Assembly: GCA_009774465.1 (NCBI GenBank)
Contig: VSNT01000159.1
Coordinates: forward strand, 1 to 7,494
Length of the DNA stretch: 7,494 nt
DNA from: Lachnospiraceae bacterium
GTDB taxonomy: Bacteria > Bacillota_A > Clostridia > Lachnospirales > Lachnospiraceae
Direction: 5' to 3'
The notes under the pieces are model-generated. The model saw only the letters and a program-made list of their open reading frames with translations, did no database searches and was not told where the DNA came from. The position numbers and the translations under genes were made by a program. Shown piece by piece: positions 1-6,601 of this stretch. Numbering within the stretch: the stretch's first letter is position 1; each line of letters starts with the position of its first letter.

Positions 1-1314
1 CACAGCTTTGAAATTAAGGATAAAGAAAAAAATACAATTGATGTAATAGAAGAAATTTATCCTGAATATGAATTCTGGAAAATATGCAGAGAATTAAATT
101 TTTTACAGATGGATGCAGATATTTTTTACAGACCATTTTTTACTTTAAGTAATGGTGAGCAGACAAAGGTTTTACTGGCGCTTTTATTTACAAAAGAAAA
201 TCATTTTTTACTGATTGATGAGCCTACGAATCATCTTGATATGGAGGCAAGAGAAATTCTGAAAAAATATTTAAATAGTAAAAAAGGATTTATTCTGGTT
301 TCACATGACAGGAATTTTATGGATGGATGTGTGGATCACGTACTTGTAATTAACAAAACTGATATTGAAGTACAGCAGGGAAATTTCAGTTCATGGTGGG
401 AAAACAAAAAAAGGCAGGATTCTTATGAACTAAATGAAAATGAAAAATTGAAAAAAGATATTCACAGATTGACGCTGGCTTCCAGGACTGCCGGACAATG
501 GGCAGATCATGTGGAAAATACTAAGTTGGGAGTCAAGTCTTTTAAAAATGGGCAGCATATCGCCAATCGGGATTATATAGGTGAAAAATCCCGTAGAATG
601 CAAATGCGTCGTAAGAATTTAGAAAAGAGAAGGGAAAAGGAAATTGAAGAAAAGTCAGGATTATTAAAAAATCTGGAGTCAGTGGAAGATTTGAAAATTA
701 TGCCTTTAAAGCATTATAAAGAAAAAATAGTCAGTATGGAAGACTGCATGATTGCATATGGTGAAAAAGAGATTATTCAAAATTTTAATTTAGAAGTTAA
801 TCAGGGCGACAGAATTTTTTTAAAAGGGAAAAATGGATGTGGAAAGTCAAGTATTTTAAAATCTATTATGCAAAATTTCATTATTGAAACACAAGAAAAA
901 GAAAGTTTCCCTACAGTAAAAAATGGATGTATTGAAATTCCAAATCAAATGATTATATCCTATTGTTCTCAGGATACATCCATGCTTCATGGCACAATAA
1001 AAGAATATGCTGCCCAAAATAACGTTGATGAAACACTTTTTATAACAATATTGCGAAAATTGGATTTTTCCAGAGTCCAGTTTGAGAAGAGAATTGAAGA
1101 ATACAGTGGAGGACAGAAAAAGAAAGTCCTTTTGGCAGGCAGTTTATTAAAACAGGCACATCTTTATATTTGGGACGAACCATTGAATTTTATTGATGTA
1201 TTTTCCCGTATGCAGATTGAGGAATTAATTTTAAAATTTAAACCTACCATGATACTTGTAGAACATGATAAAATGTTTATGGAACATGTTGCCACAAAGA
1301 TTGTCGAGTTATAA
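1..1314 (+). CDS. Lsa-like ABC-F family ATPase (antibiotic resistance/ribosomal protection type), 5' truncated by the window edge
   Basis: The reading frame is open from base 1 to the TAA at 1312-1314, giving 437 visible residues. The first ATG at 109 is internal, because it falls between conserved parts of nucleotide-binding domain 1 and the upstream codons read as normal protein. Numbering from base 1: domain 1 has an LSNGEQ signature (49-54), Walker B DEPTNHLD (73-80) and a switch SHD (101-103). A charged, helical interdomain linker follows (about 128-236). Domain 2 has Walker A GKNGCGKSS (276-284), a Q-loop (Q324), YSGGQ (368-372), Walker B DEPLNFID (392-399) and EHD (421-423). There are no membrane segments, so this is a soluble ABC-F protein and not an exporter. 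Domain 1's Walker A is off the left edge; family members run to about 490-500 aa, so roughly 55-60 residues are missing. Resistance-type ABC-F proteins bind the ribosomal E site and displace peptidyl-transferase-site drugs such as lincosamides, streptogramin A and pleuromutilins. The LSNGEQ signature and linker resemble the Lsa group. The drug range cannot be read from sequence, and a housekeeping translation role is possible. Confidence 0.88.
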   Translation, partial: HSFEIKDKEKNTIDVIEEIYPEYEFWKICRELNFLQMDADIFYRPFFTLSNGEQTKVLLALLFTKENHFLLIDEPTNHLDMEAREILKKYLNSKKGFILVSHDRNFMDGCVDHVLVINKTDIEVQQGNFSSWWENKKRQDSYELNENEKLKKDIHRLTLASRTAGQWADHVENTKLGVKSFKNGQHIANRDYIGEKSRRMQMRRKNLEKRREKEIEEKSGLLKNLESVEDLKIMPLKHYKEKIVSMEDCMIAYGEKEIIQNFNLEVNQGDRIFLKGKNGCGKSSILKSIMQNFIIETQEKESFPTVKNGCIEIPNQMIISYCSQDTSMLHGTIKEYAAQNNVDETLFITILRKLDFSRVQFEKRIEEYSGGQKKKVLLAGSLLKQAHLYIWDEPLNFIDVFSRMQIEELILKFKPTMILVEHDKMFMEHVATKIVEL

Positions 1315-1323
1315 AATATTACA

Positions 1324-1329
1324 GGGAGG
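1324..1329 (+). promoter_or_regulatory. Shine-Dalgarno site that fixes the TTG start of the MATE gene
   Basis: GGGAGG lies 9 nt upstream of the TTG at 1339. The next in-frame candidate, an ATG at 1366, has only a distant purine run before it, so the TTG is preferred. Confidence 0.7.
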
Positions 1330-1338
1330 CGTTTTAGA

Positions 1339-2676
1339 TTGAATCAGGAAGAAAAATATACACAAATGACTACGACTCCGGTACCAAAGCTTATCTGTTC
1401 TTTGGCAGTGCCTACAATTATCAGTATGCTTGTTACATCCTTTTATAATATGGCGGATACTTTTTTTGTAGGAAAGCTGGATACCCAGTCAACAGCAGCA
1501 GTAGGTGTGGCTTTTTCCATTATGGCAATTATTCAGGCTGTAGGTTTCTTTTTCGGACATGGTTCCGGAAATTATATTTCAAGGAAGCTTGGAAGTAAAG
1601 AATTTGATGAAGCAGAAACAATGGCTGCAAATGGATTTTTCCTGTCCTTTTTCAGTGGAATTTTAATTGCTTTATCTGGAATAATTTTCATAAATCCCTT
1701 ATCTGTAGCCCTTGGTTCTACACCTACGATTCTTCCATATACCAAAAAATATTTAAGTATTATCCTCTTAGGAGCTCCTTTTATGACTTCTTCTCTGGTA
1801 CTAAATAATCAGCTCAGGTTTCAGGGACGGGCATCTCTTGCTATGGTGGGAATTGTAACCGGCGCGGTACTTAATATTGTGTTAGATCCCATTTTAATTT
1901 TTGGCTTTCAAATGGGCATTTCAGGAGCGGCAATTGCAACGATAACCAGCCAGCTTTGTAGTTTTCTTTTACTTGTAATTTTGGTAAGCAGGGGTGGAAG
2001 TATCGTTATACGTTTTAAAAATTTAAAAGTAAATCATCATTTTCTTAAAGAAATTTTCAGGGGAGGAATTCCTTCCCTGTGCAGACAGGGGCTTGGAAGT
2101 ATAGCAGTTATCTTTTTAAATCATGCGGCCGGGCTGCATGGAGATGCAGCTATTGCCGGTATGTCAATTGTTAACAGAATTACAATGTTTGCAAATTCAG
2201 CGTTAATTGGATTTGGGCAGGGATTTCAACCGGTATGTGGATTTAACTATGGGGCAAAGCTTTATGGCAGGGTAAGAGAAGGATTTTATTTTTGTGTAAA
2301 ATATGCATTTATATTTTTAGTGTTTATTTCTCTTTTATGTGGAATTTTTGCACCGGATATTGTGGCGTTATTTCGAAAAGAAGACATAAAGGTAATAGAA
2401 ACAGGTACGACAGCGCTTAGGCTGCAATGTATCACTTTCCCTTTAAATGCATGGATTGTAATGAGCAATATGATGCTGCAGTCCATAGGAAAAGCTTTGA
2501 AAGCATCTATTGTGGCAGGAGCAAGGCAGGGGTATTTCTTTATACCTTTAATTCTGATTCTTCCTTATTGCTTTGGACTTTTAGGCGTACAGATGACACA
2601 GGCAGTGTCAGATGTGTGTACATTACTTTTATCTGTTCCACTTTCTTTAAGCGTCTTAAAAGAAATGAAGGAATAA
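1339..2676 (+). CDS. MATE-family multidrug efflux transporter
   Basis: Predicted inner-membrane antiporter of 445 aa, the normal length for a 12-helix MATE protein. Members export cationic drugs, dyes or metabolites using a Na+ or H+ gradient. The first helix region carries the family pattern P-T-I-I-S-M-L-V (about 25-32) followed by YNMADTFFVGKLD (36-48), with D40 in the usual position. The matching element of the second half (RGGIPSLCRQGLGSI, then GFGQGFQPVCGFNYGA) is also present, showing the two six-helix halves. The body is almost wholly hydrophobic, with short charged loops such as FRKEDIKVIE before the later helices. The start is a TTG set by a GGGAGG site. It lies 24 nt after the ABC-F gene with no terminator between them, so the two are probably co-transcribed. 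The neighbour suggests drug or toxin export, but the substrate cannot be predicted. Family assignment is firm; the subfamily (MepA/DinF-like) is not resolved. Confidence 0.93.
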   Translation: MNQEEKYTQMTTTPVPKLICSLAVPTIISMLVTSFYNMADTFFVGKLDTQSTAAVGVAFSIMAIIQAVGFFFGHGSGNYISRKLGSKEFDEAETMAANGFFLSFFSGILIALSGIIFINPLSVALGSTPTILPYTKKYLSIILLGAPFMTSSLVLNNQLRFQGRASLAMVGIVTGAVLNIVLDPILIFGFQMGISGAAIATITSQLCSFLLLVILVSRGGSIVIRFKNLKVNHHFLKEIFRGGIPSLCRQGLGSIAVIFLNHAAGLHGDAAIAGMSIVNRITMFANSALIGFGQGFQPVCGFNYGAKLYGRVREGFYFCVKYAFIFLVFISLLCGIFAPDIVALFRKEDIKVIETGTTALRLQCITFPLNAWIVMSNMMLQSIGKALKASIVAGARQGYFFIPLILILPYCFGLLGVQMTQAVSDVCTLLLSVPLSLSVLKEMKE

Positions 2677-2726
2677 TTTAATTTTTTATTAAATCTGAAT
2701 TTTTTTAGCAGACAGATAATAAATTA

Positions 2727-2735
2727 TGTTATTAT
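2727..2735 (+). promoter_or_regulatory. Extended -10 promoter for the DUF1538/PII unit
   Basis: The bases TGTTATTAT fit the extended -10 pattern TGn plus TATAAT-like hexamer (TATTAT at 2730-2735). The -35 region is poor: TTAGCA at 2705-2710 leaves a long 19-nt spacer. Low -35 quality is tolerated by extended -10 promoters. The predicted RNA start is about 30 nt before the DUF1538 start codon. The site separates this unit from the MATE gene, whose stop is 50 nt upstream. Confidence 0.45.
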
Positions 2736-2776
2736 AGCATTAAGAAAAATTTATTTAAGAAAGGCGTTTGATATTT

Positions 2777-4315
2777 TTGCAGGTAAGCAGATCTAAAATT
2801 AAAGAAAGTTTATATGAAACTCTAAAAGCGGTATTTCCCATTCTGGCAATTGTTTTATTATTGTGTTTTACAATTGCGCCTATTCCTCCCAGTATATTAA
2901 TGACATTTTTAGTGGGAGCAGTTTTGTTGATTGTGGGGATGCTGCTTTTTAATATTGGCGTAAATATGTCAATGACTTCTATGGGCGAAAGAGTCGGTAC
3001 AATCATGACCAAGTCCAAAAACCTTCCGATTATGATTTTAATCAGTTTTGTAATGGGGGTTATTATTACTGTTTCAGAACCGGATCTTCAGGTTTTGGCG
3101 CAGCAGGTTCCTTCGGTGCCTAATGTGGTTCTTATTTTGGCAGTGGCTGTTGGAGTTGGAGTTTTTCTGGTAGTTGCATTACTTCGTATGCTGTTTGGAA
3201 TTGCATTATCTCATCTGCTTGTATTTTTTTATGTACTGGTGTTTATCCTTACTCTTTTTGTGCCAAAGGATTTTCTTTCTATTTCTTTTGACTCCGGCGG
3301 AGTAACCACAGGCCCGATGACTGTTCCATTTATTATGGCATTTGGTATTGGTATTACTGCAATCCGAAGTGATAAACATGCGGCAGATGACAGCTTTGGT
3401 CTGGTTTCACTTTGCTCCATAGGCCCTATTCTTGCAGTTTTAATTCTTGGAATGGTTTTTCATCCGGGACAGGAAGAATATGTGTCTGACAGTATAAAAA
3501 TTGTTGACAATACAGTCGATTTATGGAGATTGTTTTCAAAGGAAATTCCCACTTACATAAAGGAAATGGCAATTTCTCTTCTCCCTATTATTCTGGTTTT
3601 TGGTGTTTTTCAAATTATTGCAAGGAATATCAGTAAAAAAGCATTGATTAAAATAGGTATTGGTCTGGTATATACATACGTAGGTCTGGTATTATTTCTT
3701 ACAGGTGTTAATGTTGGATTTATGCCGGCTGGAAATTATTTGGGGCAGACCATAGCAGCACTTTCCTATGGATGGATTATTGTTCCTATCGGTATGGTGA
3801 TTGGTTATTTTATTGTATTGGCGGAACCGGCAGTATTTGTCCTTACGAAGCAGGTGGAAGAAATAACCTCGGGGGCCATTTCTGCAAAAGCAATGGGACT
3901 TAGTTTGTCCATTGGCGTGTCTGTGTCAGTAGGGCTTTCCATGATCCGGGTACTTACCGGTATTTCAATTTTGTGGTTTATTTTACCCGGATATGCAATC
4001 GCATTAATTTTAACCTTTTTTGTACCAAAAATATTTACAGCAATTGCATTTGACTCCGGTGGTGTGGCATCTGGTCCTATGACAGCAACTTTTCTTCTTC
4101 CTTTTGCGATGGGTGCATGTGCGGCATTGGGAGGAACTATCATCACAGATGCTTTTGGAATTATTGCTATGGTTGCCATGACGCCTCTTATTACTATTCA
4201 GACAATGGGTATGGTTTACAGGTTGAAGGAGAGCAGCCTTAGAAAGAAAGCCGCTGGAAAAGAAGAACGCGTGCCGCTGGAAGCTTACGGAGATATGGAA
4301 ATTATCGAATTATAG
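2777..4315 (+). CDS. DUF1538 membrane protein with two fused repeats, putative cation transporter (UmpAB-like)
   Basis: Very hydrophobic protein of 512 aa with many membrane helices and a short charged C-terminal tail (about 482-512). It is an internal tandem duplication with an offset of about 250 residues. The pairs are SEPDLQVL (100-107) and AEPAVFVL (349-356); R137 and R391; FVPKDF and FVPKIF; FDSGGVTTGPMTVPF (171-185) and FDSGGVASGPMTATF (425-439); DSFG at 205 and DAFG at 458. Acidic residues inside hydrophobic, glycine-rich segments (E101, D172, D205 and E350, D426, D458) suggest ion coordination. From memory, a pair of separate DUF1538 proteins, UmpA and UmpB of Halomonas, was reported as a Na+(Li+,K+)/H+ antiporter; here both units are in one chain. 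Start: TTG at 2777 fits the AGAAAGG site at 2758-2764 better than the TTG at 2768, which lies only 3 nt from it. The PII-like gene follows after 14 nt. Ion transport is inferred, not proven. Confidence 0.85.
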   Translation: MQVSRSKIKESLYETLKAVFPILAIVLLLCFTIAPIPPSILMTFLVGAVLLIVGMLLFNIGVNMSMTSMGERVGTIMTKSKNLPIMILISFVMGVIITVSEPDLQVLAQQVPSVPNVVLILAVAVGVGVFLVVALLRMLFGIALSHLLVFFYVLVFILTLFVPKDFLSISFDSGGVTTGPMTVPFIMAFGIGITAIRSDKHAADDSFGLVSLCSIGPILAVLILGMVFHPGQEEYVSDSIKIVDNTVDLWRLFSKEIPTYIKEMAISLLPIILVFGVFQIIARNISKKALIKIGIGLVYTYVGLVLFLTGVNVGFMPAGNYLGQTIAALSYGWIIVPIGMVIGYFIVLAEPAVFVLTKQVEEITSGAISAKAMGLSLSIGVSVSVGLSMIRVLTGISILWFILPGYAIALILTFFVPKIFTAIAFDSGGVASGPMTATFLLPFAMGACAALGGTIITDAFGIIAMVAMTPLITIQTMGMVYRLKESSLRKKAAGKEERVPLEAYGDMEIIEL

Positions 4316-4329
4316 AAATGAGATGACAT

Positions 4330-5007
4330 ATGGGTAAATTATATTTAATGACAACGATTGTTGATAGAAAAATAGGAAAAAAATATCAGGAACTGTATAA
4401 AGAAAATGAACAGCATGTTATGTTTGCAAGCTTGGGAAAAGGCACTGCAAGCAGTGATATACTGGATTATTTTGGTTTGGAAGGCGCGGAAAAGCTTGTT
4501 TTGTTTTCTGTGCATGAAGAAGAGGAATGGTTTTTTATTAAGAAAAAACTTCAGCAAAAACTTAAAATTGATGCTCCAGGCGGAGGGATTGCCTTTATTA
4601 TTCCTTTAAGCAGTATTGGAGGAAAAAAGGTATTACAGTTTCTTTTAGAAGGGAAAGAATATCAGAAAGAGGAGGAATCAACCTTGAAGGATACAGTACA
4701 TGAACTTATTATTGTAATTGCAAATCAGGGAAATATAGATTTAATTATGAATGCCGCCCGGGAAGCAGGAGCATATGGCGGTACGGTAATTCATGCAAGA
4801 GGAACCGGAATGGAAATAGCGGAAAAGTTCATGGGAGTGTCCATTGCGGCAGATAAGGAAATGATATTTATTGTTACCAGAAAAGAACAAAAGAATGCGA
4901 TCATGAGTGCAATTATGGAAAAAGCAGGCATGGACAGCCGGGCGAAATCTATTGTATTTTCCCTTCCGGTTACAGATACTGCAGGTCTTAGATTGATAGA
5001 GGATTAG
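4330..5007 (+). CDS. Tandem PII-like (GlnB superfamily) signalling protein, partner of the DUF1538 transporter
   Basis: Soluble protein of 225 aa made of two PII-like domains joined by a charged linker (about 105-122). Canonical PII proteins are about 112 aa and trimeric. The second domain (124-222) is the clearer one: HELIIVIANQGN, GGTVIHARGTG (150-160), EKFMGV, a strand at 176-183 (EMIFIVTR) and a C-terminal strand ending SLPVTDTAGL. The first domain (3-95) has a matching but diverged GKGTASSDILDYFGL (36-50) and DAPGGGIAFIIPL (81-93). Neither shows the usual T-loop tyrosine that is uridylylated in enteric GlnB, so covalent control of that type is unlikely. PII proteins sense ATP/ADP, 2-oxoglutarate or other small ligands and bind transporters or enzymes. 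No amtB or glutamine synthetase gene is nearby, and the gene sits 14 nt downstream of the DUF1538 gene, so its target is most likely that membrane protein. The start ATG has only a weak GAG site 7 nt upstream, suggesting translational coupling. Ligand unknown. Confidence 0.85.
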   Translation: MGKLYLMTTIVDRKIGKKYQELYKENEQHVMFASLGKGTASSDILDYFGLEGAEKLVLFSVHEEEEWFFIKKKLQQKLKIDAPGGGIAFIIPLSSIGGKKVLQFLLEGKEYQKEEESTLKDTVHELIIVIANQGNIDLIMNAAREAGAYGGTVIHARGTGMEIAEKFMGVSIAADKEMIFIVTRKEQKNAIMSAIMEKAGMDSRAKSIVFSLPVTDTAGLRLIED

Positions 5008-5032
5008 CTTTTAGTGCTAATCCTCTATTAAT
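4992..5032. terminator. Hairpin shared by the converging PII-like and xth genes, probable bidirectional terminator
   Basis: TAGAGGATTAGC (4997-5008) is perfectly repeated in inverse at 5016-5027 around a 7-nt loop. A further A-T pair (4996/5028) makes 13 perfect base pairs, and the stem can extend through a G-U wobble to 4992/5032. It covers both stop codons (TAG at 5005-5007 on +, TAG at 5019-5017 on -). Neither side has a good run of T after the stem, so it is not a textbook intrinsic terminator, but it is the only candidate for either transcript. Confidence 0.55.
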
Positions 5033-5775
5033 AATCCTACCGGACAATGATCTGATCCAAAAATATCTTTGTAGATAACAGCATCTTTTAAAGAATTATT
5101 TAACTTTTCAGATGTAAGAAAATAATCAATACGCCACCCTGCATTTTTTTCTCTGGCCTTAAACCGGTATGACCACCAGGAATAAGCGCCTTCTAAGTCA
5201 GGATAAAAATACCGGAAGGTATCTGTAAACCCTGCCTCTAAAAGAAGGGAGAATTTGTTTCTTTCTTCGTCCGTGAACCCTGCATTTTTACGGTTTGTTT
5301 TAGGATTTTTCAAGTCAATTTCCCTGTGTGCAACATTCATATCTCCGCAAACAATTACCGGTTTCTTTTCTTCTAATTTTTTCAGATAAGCTAAAAAGTC
5401 ATCTTCCCATTCCATCCGGTAAGAAAGTCTCTTTAATTCTTCCTGTGAATTAGGAGTATAAACAGTGACTAAATAAAAATTCTGGAATTCCAAAGTGATA
5501 ACTCGTCCTTCGTGATCGTGTTTTTCTATTCCCAATCCATAAAAAACAGACAAAGGTTCTTCTCTGGTAAAAATGGCTGTTCCTGAATATCCTTTTTTCT
5601 CTGCATAATTCCAGTATTGATGATAACCAGGCAATTCCAAAGTTATCTGTCCTTCCTGCAGTTTGGTTTCCTGCAGGCAGAAAATATCTGCATCCACATC
5701 CTTAAAAAAATCAGAAAATCCCTTTTCTACACAGGCACGCAGTCCGTTTACATTCCATGAAATAAGCTTTTTCAT
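5017..5775 (-). CDS. xth: Exodeoxyribonuclease III / AP endonuclease (ExoA-like)
   Basis: Cytosolic DNA repair enzyme of the EEP (endonuclease/exonuclease/phosphatase) fold. It cleaves at abasic sites and removes nucleotides and 3' blocking groups in base excision repair, using Mg2+. The protein is 252 aa, normal for bacterial ExoA/Xth. All the active-site blocks are visible: WNVNG (N8), LQETK (E36), VYTPNS (Y106), CGDMNVAH (D145, N147), a WRIDYFL segment (D217) and the terminal GSDHCPV (D242, H243). The start is the ATG at 5775, with GGAAAGGA 8 nt upstream. A TTG at 5793 would add six residues but overlaps that ribosome site and has none of its own. It has its own promoter with a TATAAT -10 and converges on the PII-like gene. 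Function is well established for the family, and nothing looks damaged. Confidence 0.97.
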   Translation of the reverse strand: MKKLISWNVNGLRACVEKGFSDFFKDVDADIFCLQETKLQEGQITLELPGYHQYWNYAEKKGYSGTAIFTREEPLSVFYGLGIEKHDHEGRVITLEFQNFYLVTVYTPNSQEELKRLSYRMEWEDDFLAYLKKLEEKKPVIVCGDMNVAHREIDLKNPKTNRKNAGFTDEERNKFSLLLEAGFTDTFRYFYPDLEGAYSWWSYRFKAREKNAGWRIDYFLTSEKLNNSLKDAVIYKDIFGSDHCPVGLLIED

Positions 5776-5783
5776 AAGTCTTG

Positions 5784-5791
5784 TCCTTTCC
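5784..5791 (-). promoter_or_regulatory. Shine-Dalgarno site that fixes the xth ATG start
   Basis: On the minus strand GGAAAGGA precedes the ATG at 5775 by 8 nt. The longer frame's TTG (5793-5791) overlaps the site, which rules that start out in practice. Confidence 0.75.
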
Positions 5792-5809
5792 AAACAATAT
5801 CATAGCTTT

Positions 5810-5815
5810 ATTATA
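5810..5815 (-). promoter_or_regulatory. -10 element of the xth promoter
   Basis: The minus strand reads TATAAT here, a perfect -10, about 35 nt before the xth start codon. The -35 position at 17-nt spacing reads TGTTTT, a poor match. The rest of the 5776-5856 gap is AT-rich and holds only this promoter and the end of the upstream transcript. Confidence 0.55.
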
Positions 5816-5848
5816 CTAAATTTTAAGTTTGAAAAACAGACAAAAGGT

Positions 5849-5880
5849 AAAAAAGATCAGGAAGAGAGAATTCTCTTTTC
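5849..5880 (-). terminator. Weak intrinsic terminator of the DUF4358 gene
   Basis: On the minus strand GAAAAGAG, loop AATT, CTCTCTTC (5880-5861) forms an 8-bp stem with one A-C mismatch. After 5 nt comes a run of six T (5854-5849). The stem overlaps the last codons of the gene, whose TGA is at 5859-5857. The stem is short and AT-rich, so readthrough into xth is possible. Confidence 0.4.
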
Positions 5881-6489
5881 AATGATATCTAAAGCACGTT
5901 CATTTTCCTCCTGACAATGGGCTACCATTTCATCATTTCCTTTTATTTCAAGAGATGAAATATCAGCGCCAAGCTGAATATAGCAGATATAAGAATCAAT
6001 AATTTCTATTCGTGATGCAAACACCTTTGCTTTATTTTGAGGCTGCTGCTCATAAATTTTAAGAAGGGTTTCCCGGTAATCATTTAAATATTTTTCAATG
6101 GTATCCATTTCTCCTTCTTTGGATTTTATAAGAATCATCATGTCTATACCTGCTTCTGTTCTTTGGTATTCAGCCAGAAAATCATCATACATATTTTCAG
6201 AAATACCGGTTCTTTCCGCCAGTTCTTCAGAACTAAGCAGCGTATCGGGCCAGTAGTTTTCTCCTAAAATTTCCACAACAGCATTTTTCAAATCGTCCAT
6301 AGGACCGATTATTTTATATTTTGTACCTACCTGCAAAGTATTAACAGCATCTTCTTCGCCGTTTCCTTCATTTATATATGCCTGATTATTTTCCATATGA
6401 TTTTCAGCGTTGTCTTTTCCGCAGCCGGAAAAAAGCATGGAGAAGCAGAGCAATGTTATTGTACCAAAAATAAAATAATTTTTTTTCAT
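5857..6489 (-). CDS. DUF4358 family lipoprotein
   Basis: Secreted, membrane-anchored protein of 210 aa. Residues 1-22 form a signal peptide: KK, a hydrophobic core (IFGTITLLCFSMLF), then FSGC, a lipobox with C23 as the lipidated residue. A low-complexity acidic/Asn-rich spacer follows (24-50). The folded part from about 60 carries the pattern typical of DUF4358: NYWPDTLLSSEEL (78-90), a YDDF stretch (101-104), D116-M-M-I-L-I-K, a helix with LNDYRETLLKIYEQQPQN (about 135-152), then a strand SYICYIQLG (166-174). The biochemical role of DUF4358 is not known to me. The family is common in Lachnospiraceae and often lies beside MBOAT and DHHW-type genes for extracellular polysaccharide acetylation. 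Here the MBOAT gene is divergent, 112 nt away. The AGGAGG site (6502-6497) is 7 nt before the ATG. A function with the neighbouring acyltransferase is inferred from context only. Confidence 0.82.
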   Translation of the reverse strand: MKKNYFIFGTITLLCFSMLFSGCGKDNAENHMENNQAYINEGNGEEDAVNTLQVGTKYKIIGPMDDLKNAVVEILGENYWPDTLLSSEELAERTGISENMYDDFLAEYQRTEAGIDMMILIKSKEGEMDTIEKYLNDYRETLLKIYEQQPQNKAKVFASRIEIIDSYICYIQLGADISSLEIKGNDEMVAHCQEENERALDIIEKRILSS

Positions 6490-6502
6490 AGTAATTCCTC
6501 CT

Positions 6503-6517
6503 CATGTTTTATACATG
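6503..6517. repeat. Small inverted repeat in the divergent DUF4358/MBOAT control region
   Basis: CATGT and ACATG flank a 5-nt TTTAT spacer just upstream of the DUF4358 ribosome site. The minus strand of the spacer region reads TATAAA, but that is too close to the ribosome site to be a convincing -10. The repeat could be an operator half-site pair or chance in AT-rich DNA. Confidence 0.25.
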
Positions 6518-6546
6518 ATCTGTATTTACTAAGTATTTCCATGTAT

Positions 6547-6576
6547 TAGACAAAATATGTAGAGGTATGATAAACT
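6547..6576 (+). promoter_or_regulatory. Putative promoter of the MBOAT gene
   Basis: A -35 of TAGACA (6547-6552, five of six to TTGACA) is followed after 18 nt by TAAACT (6571-6576), which has the TGn extension (TG at 6568-6569). GATAAA at 6569-6574 with a 16-nt spacer is an alternative register. The RNA would start near 6583, about 20 nt before the ATG. Confidence 0.4.
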
Positions 6577-6601
6577 ATCGATATGGGATGGGAGAAAAAT
6601 T

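Noticed and set aside
109..111. ATG at 109 as the start of the ABC-F gene
   Set aside because: The frame is open to base 1 with protein-like codons, and domain 1's Walker A must lie upstream of it. The gene is cut by the window edge.
2676..2706. AT-only hairpin (ATTTAAT at 2676-2682 with ATTAAAT at 2688-2694) followed by seven T at 2700-2706, possible terminator after the MATE gene
   Set aside because: A 7-bp stem with no G-C pair is too weak to call a terminator, and such matches are expected by chance in this AT-rich gap. It may still slow polymerase before the next promoter.
3229..4179. Two minus-strand frames (3229-3420 and 3805-4179) that share a similar peptide pattern around GPxxTPPES and FGTK
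   Set aside because: They look like a small protein family but lie exactly antisense to the two FDSGGV-GPMT repeats of the DUF1538 gene. The similarity is the antisense reading of the internal duplication, and neither has a ribosome site or coding character of its own.
5776..5793. Six-residue N-terminal extension of ExoIII from a TTG at 5793
   Set aside because: The extension overlaps the good ribosome site of the ATG at 5775, lacks one of its own, and the ATG start gives the usual MKKLISWN N-terminus of the family.
5663..5914. Plus-strand frame across the xth start, the intergenic gap and the DUF4358 end
   Set aside because: It is antisense to two clear genes, has no ribosome site, and its translation resembles no family.
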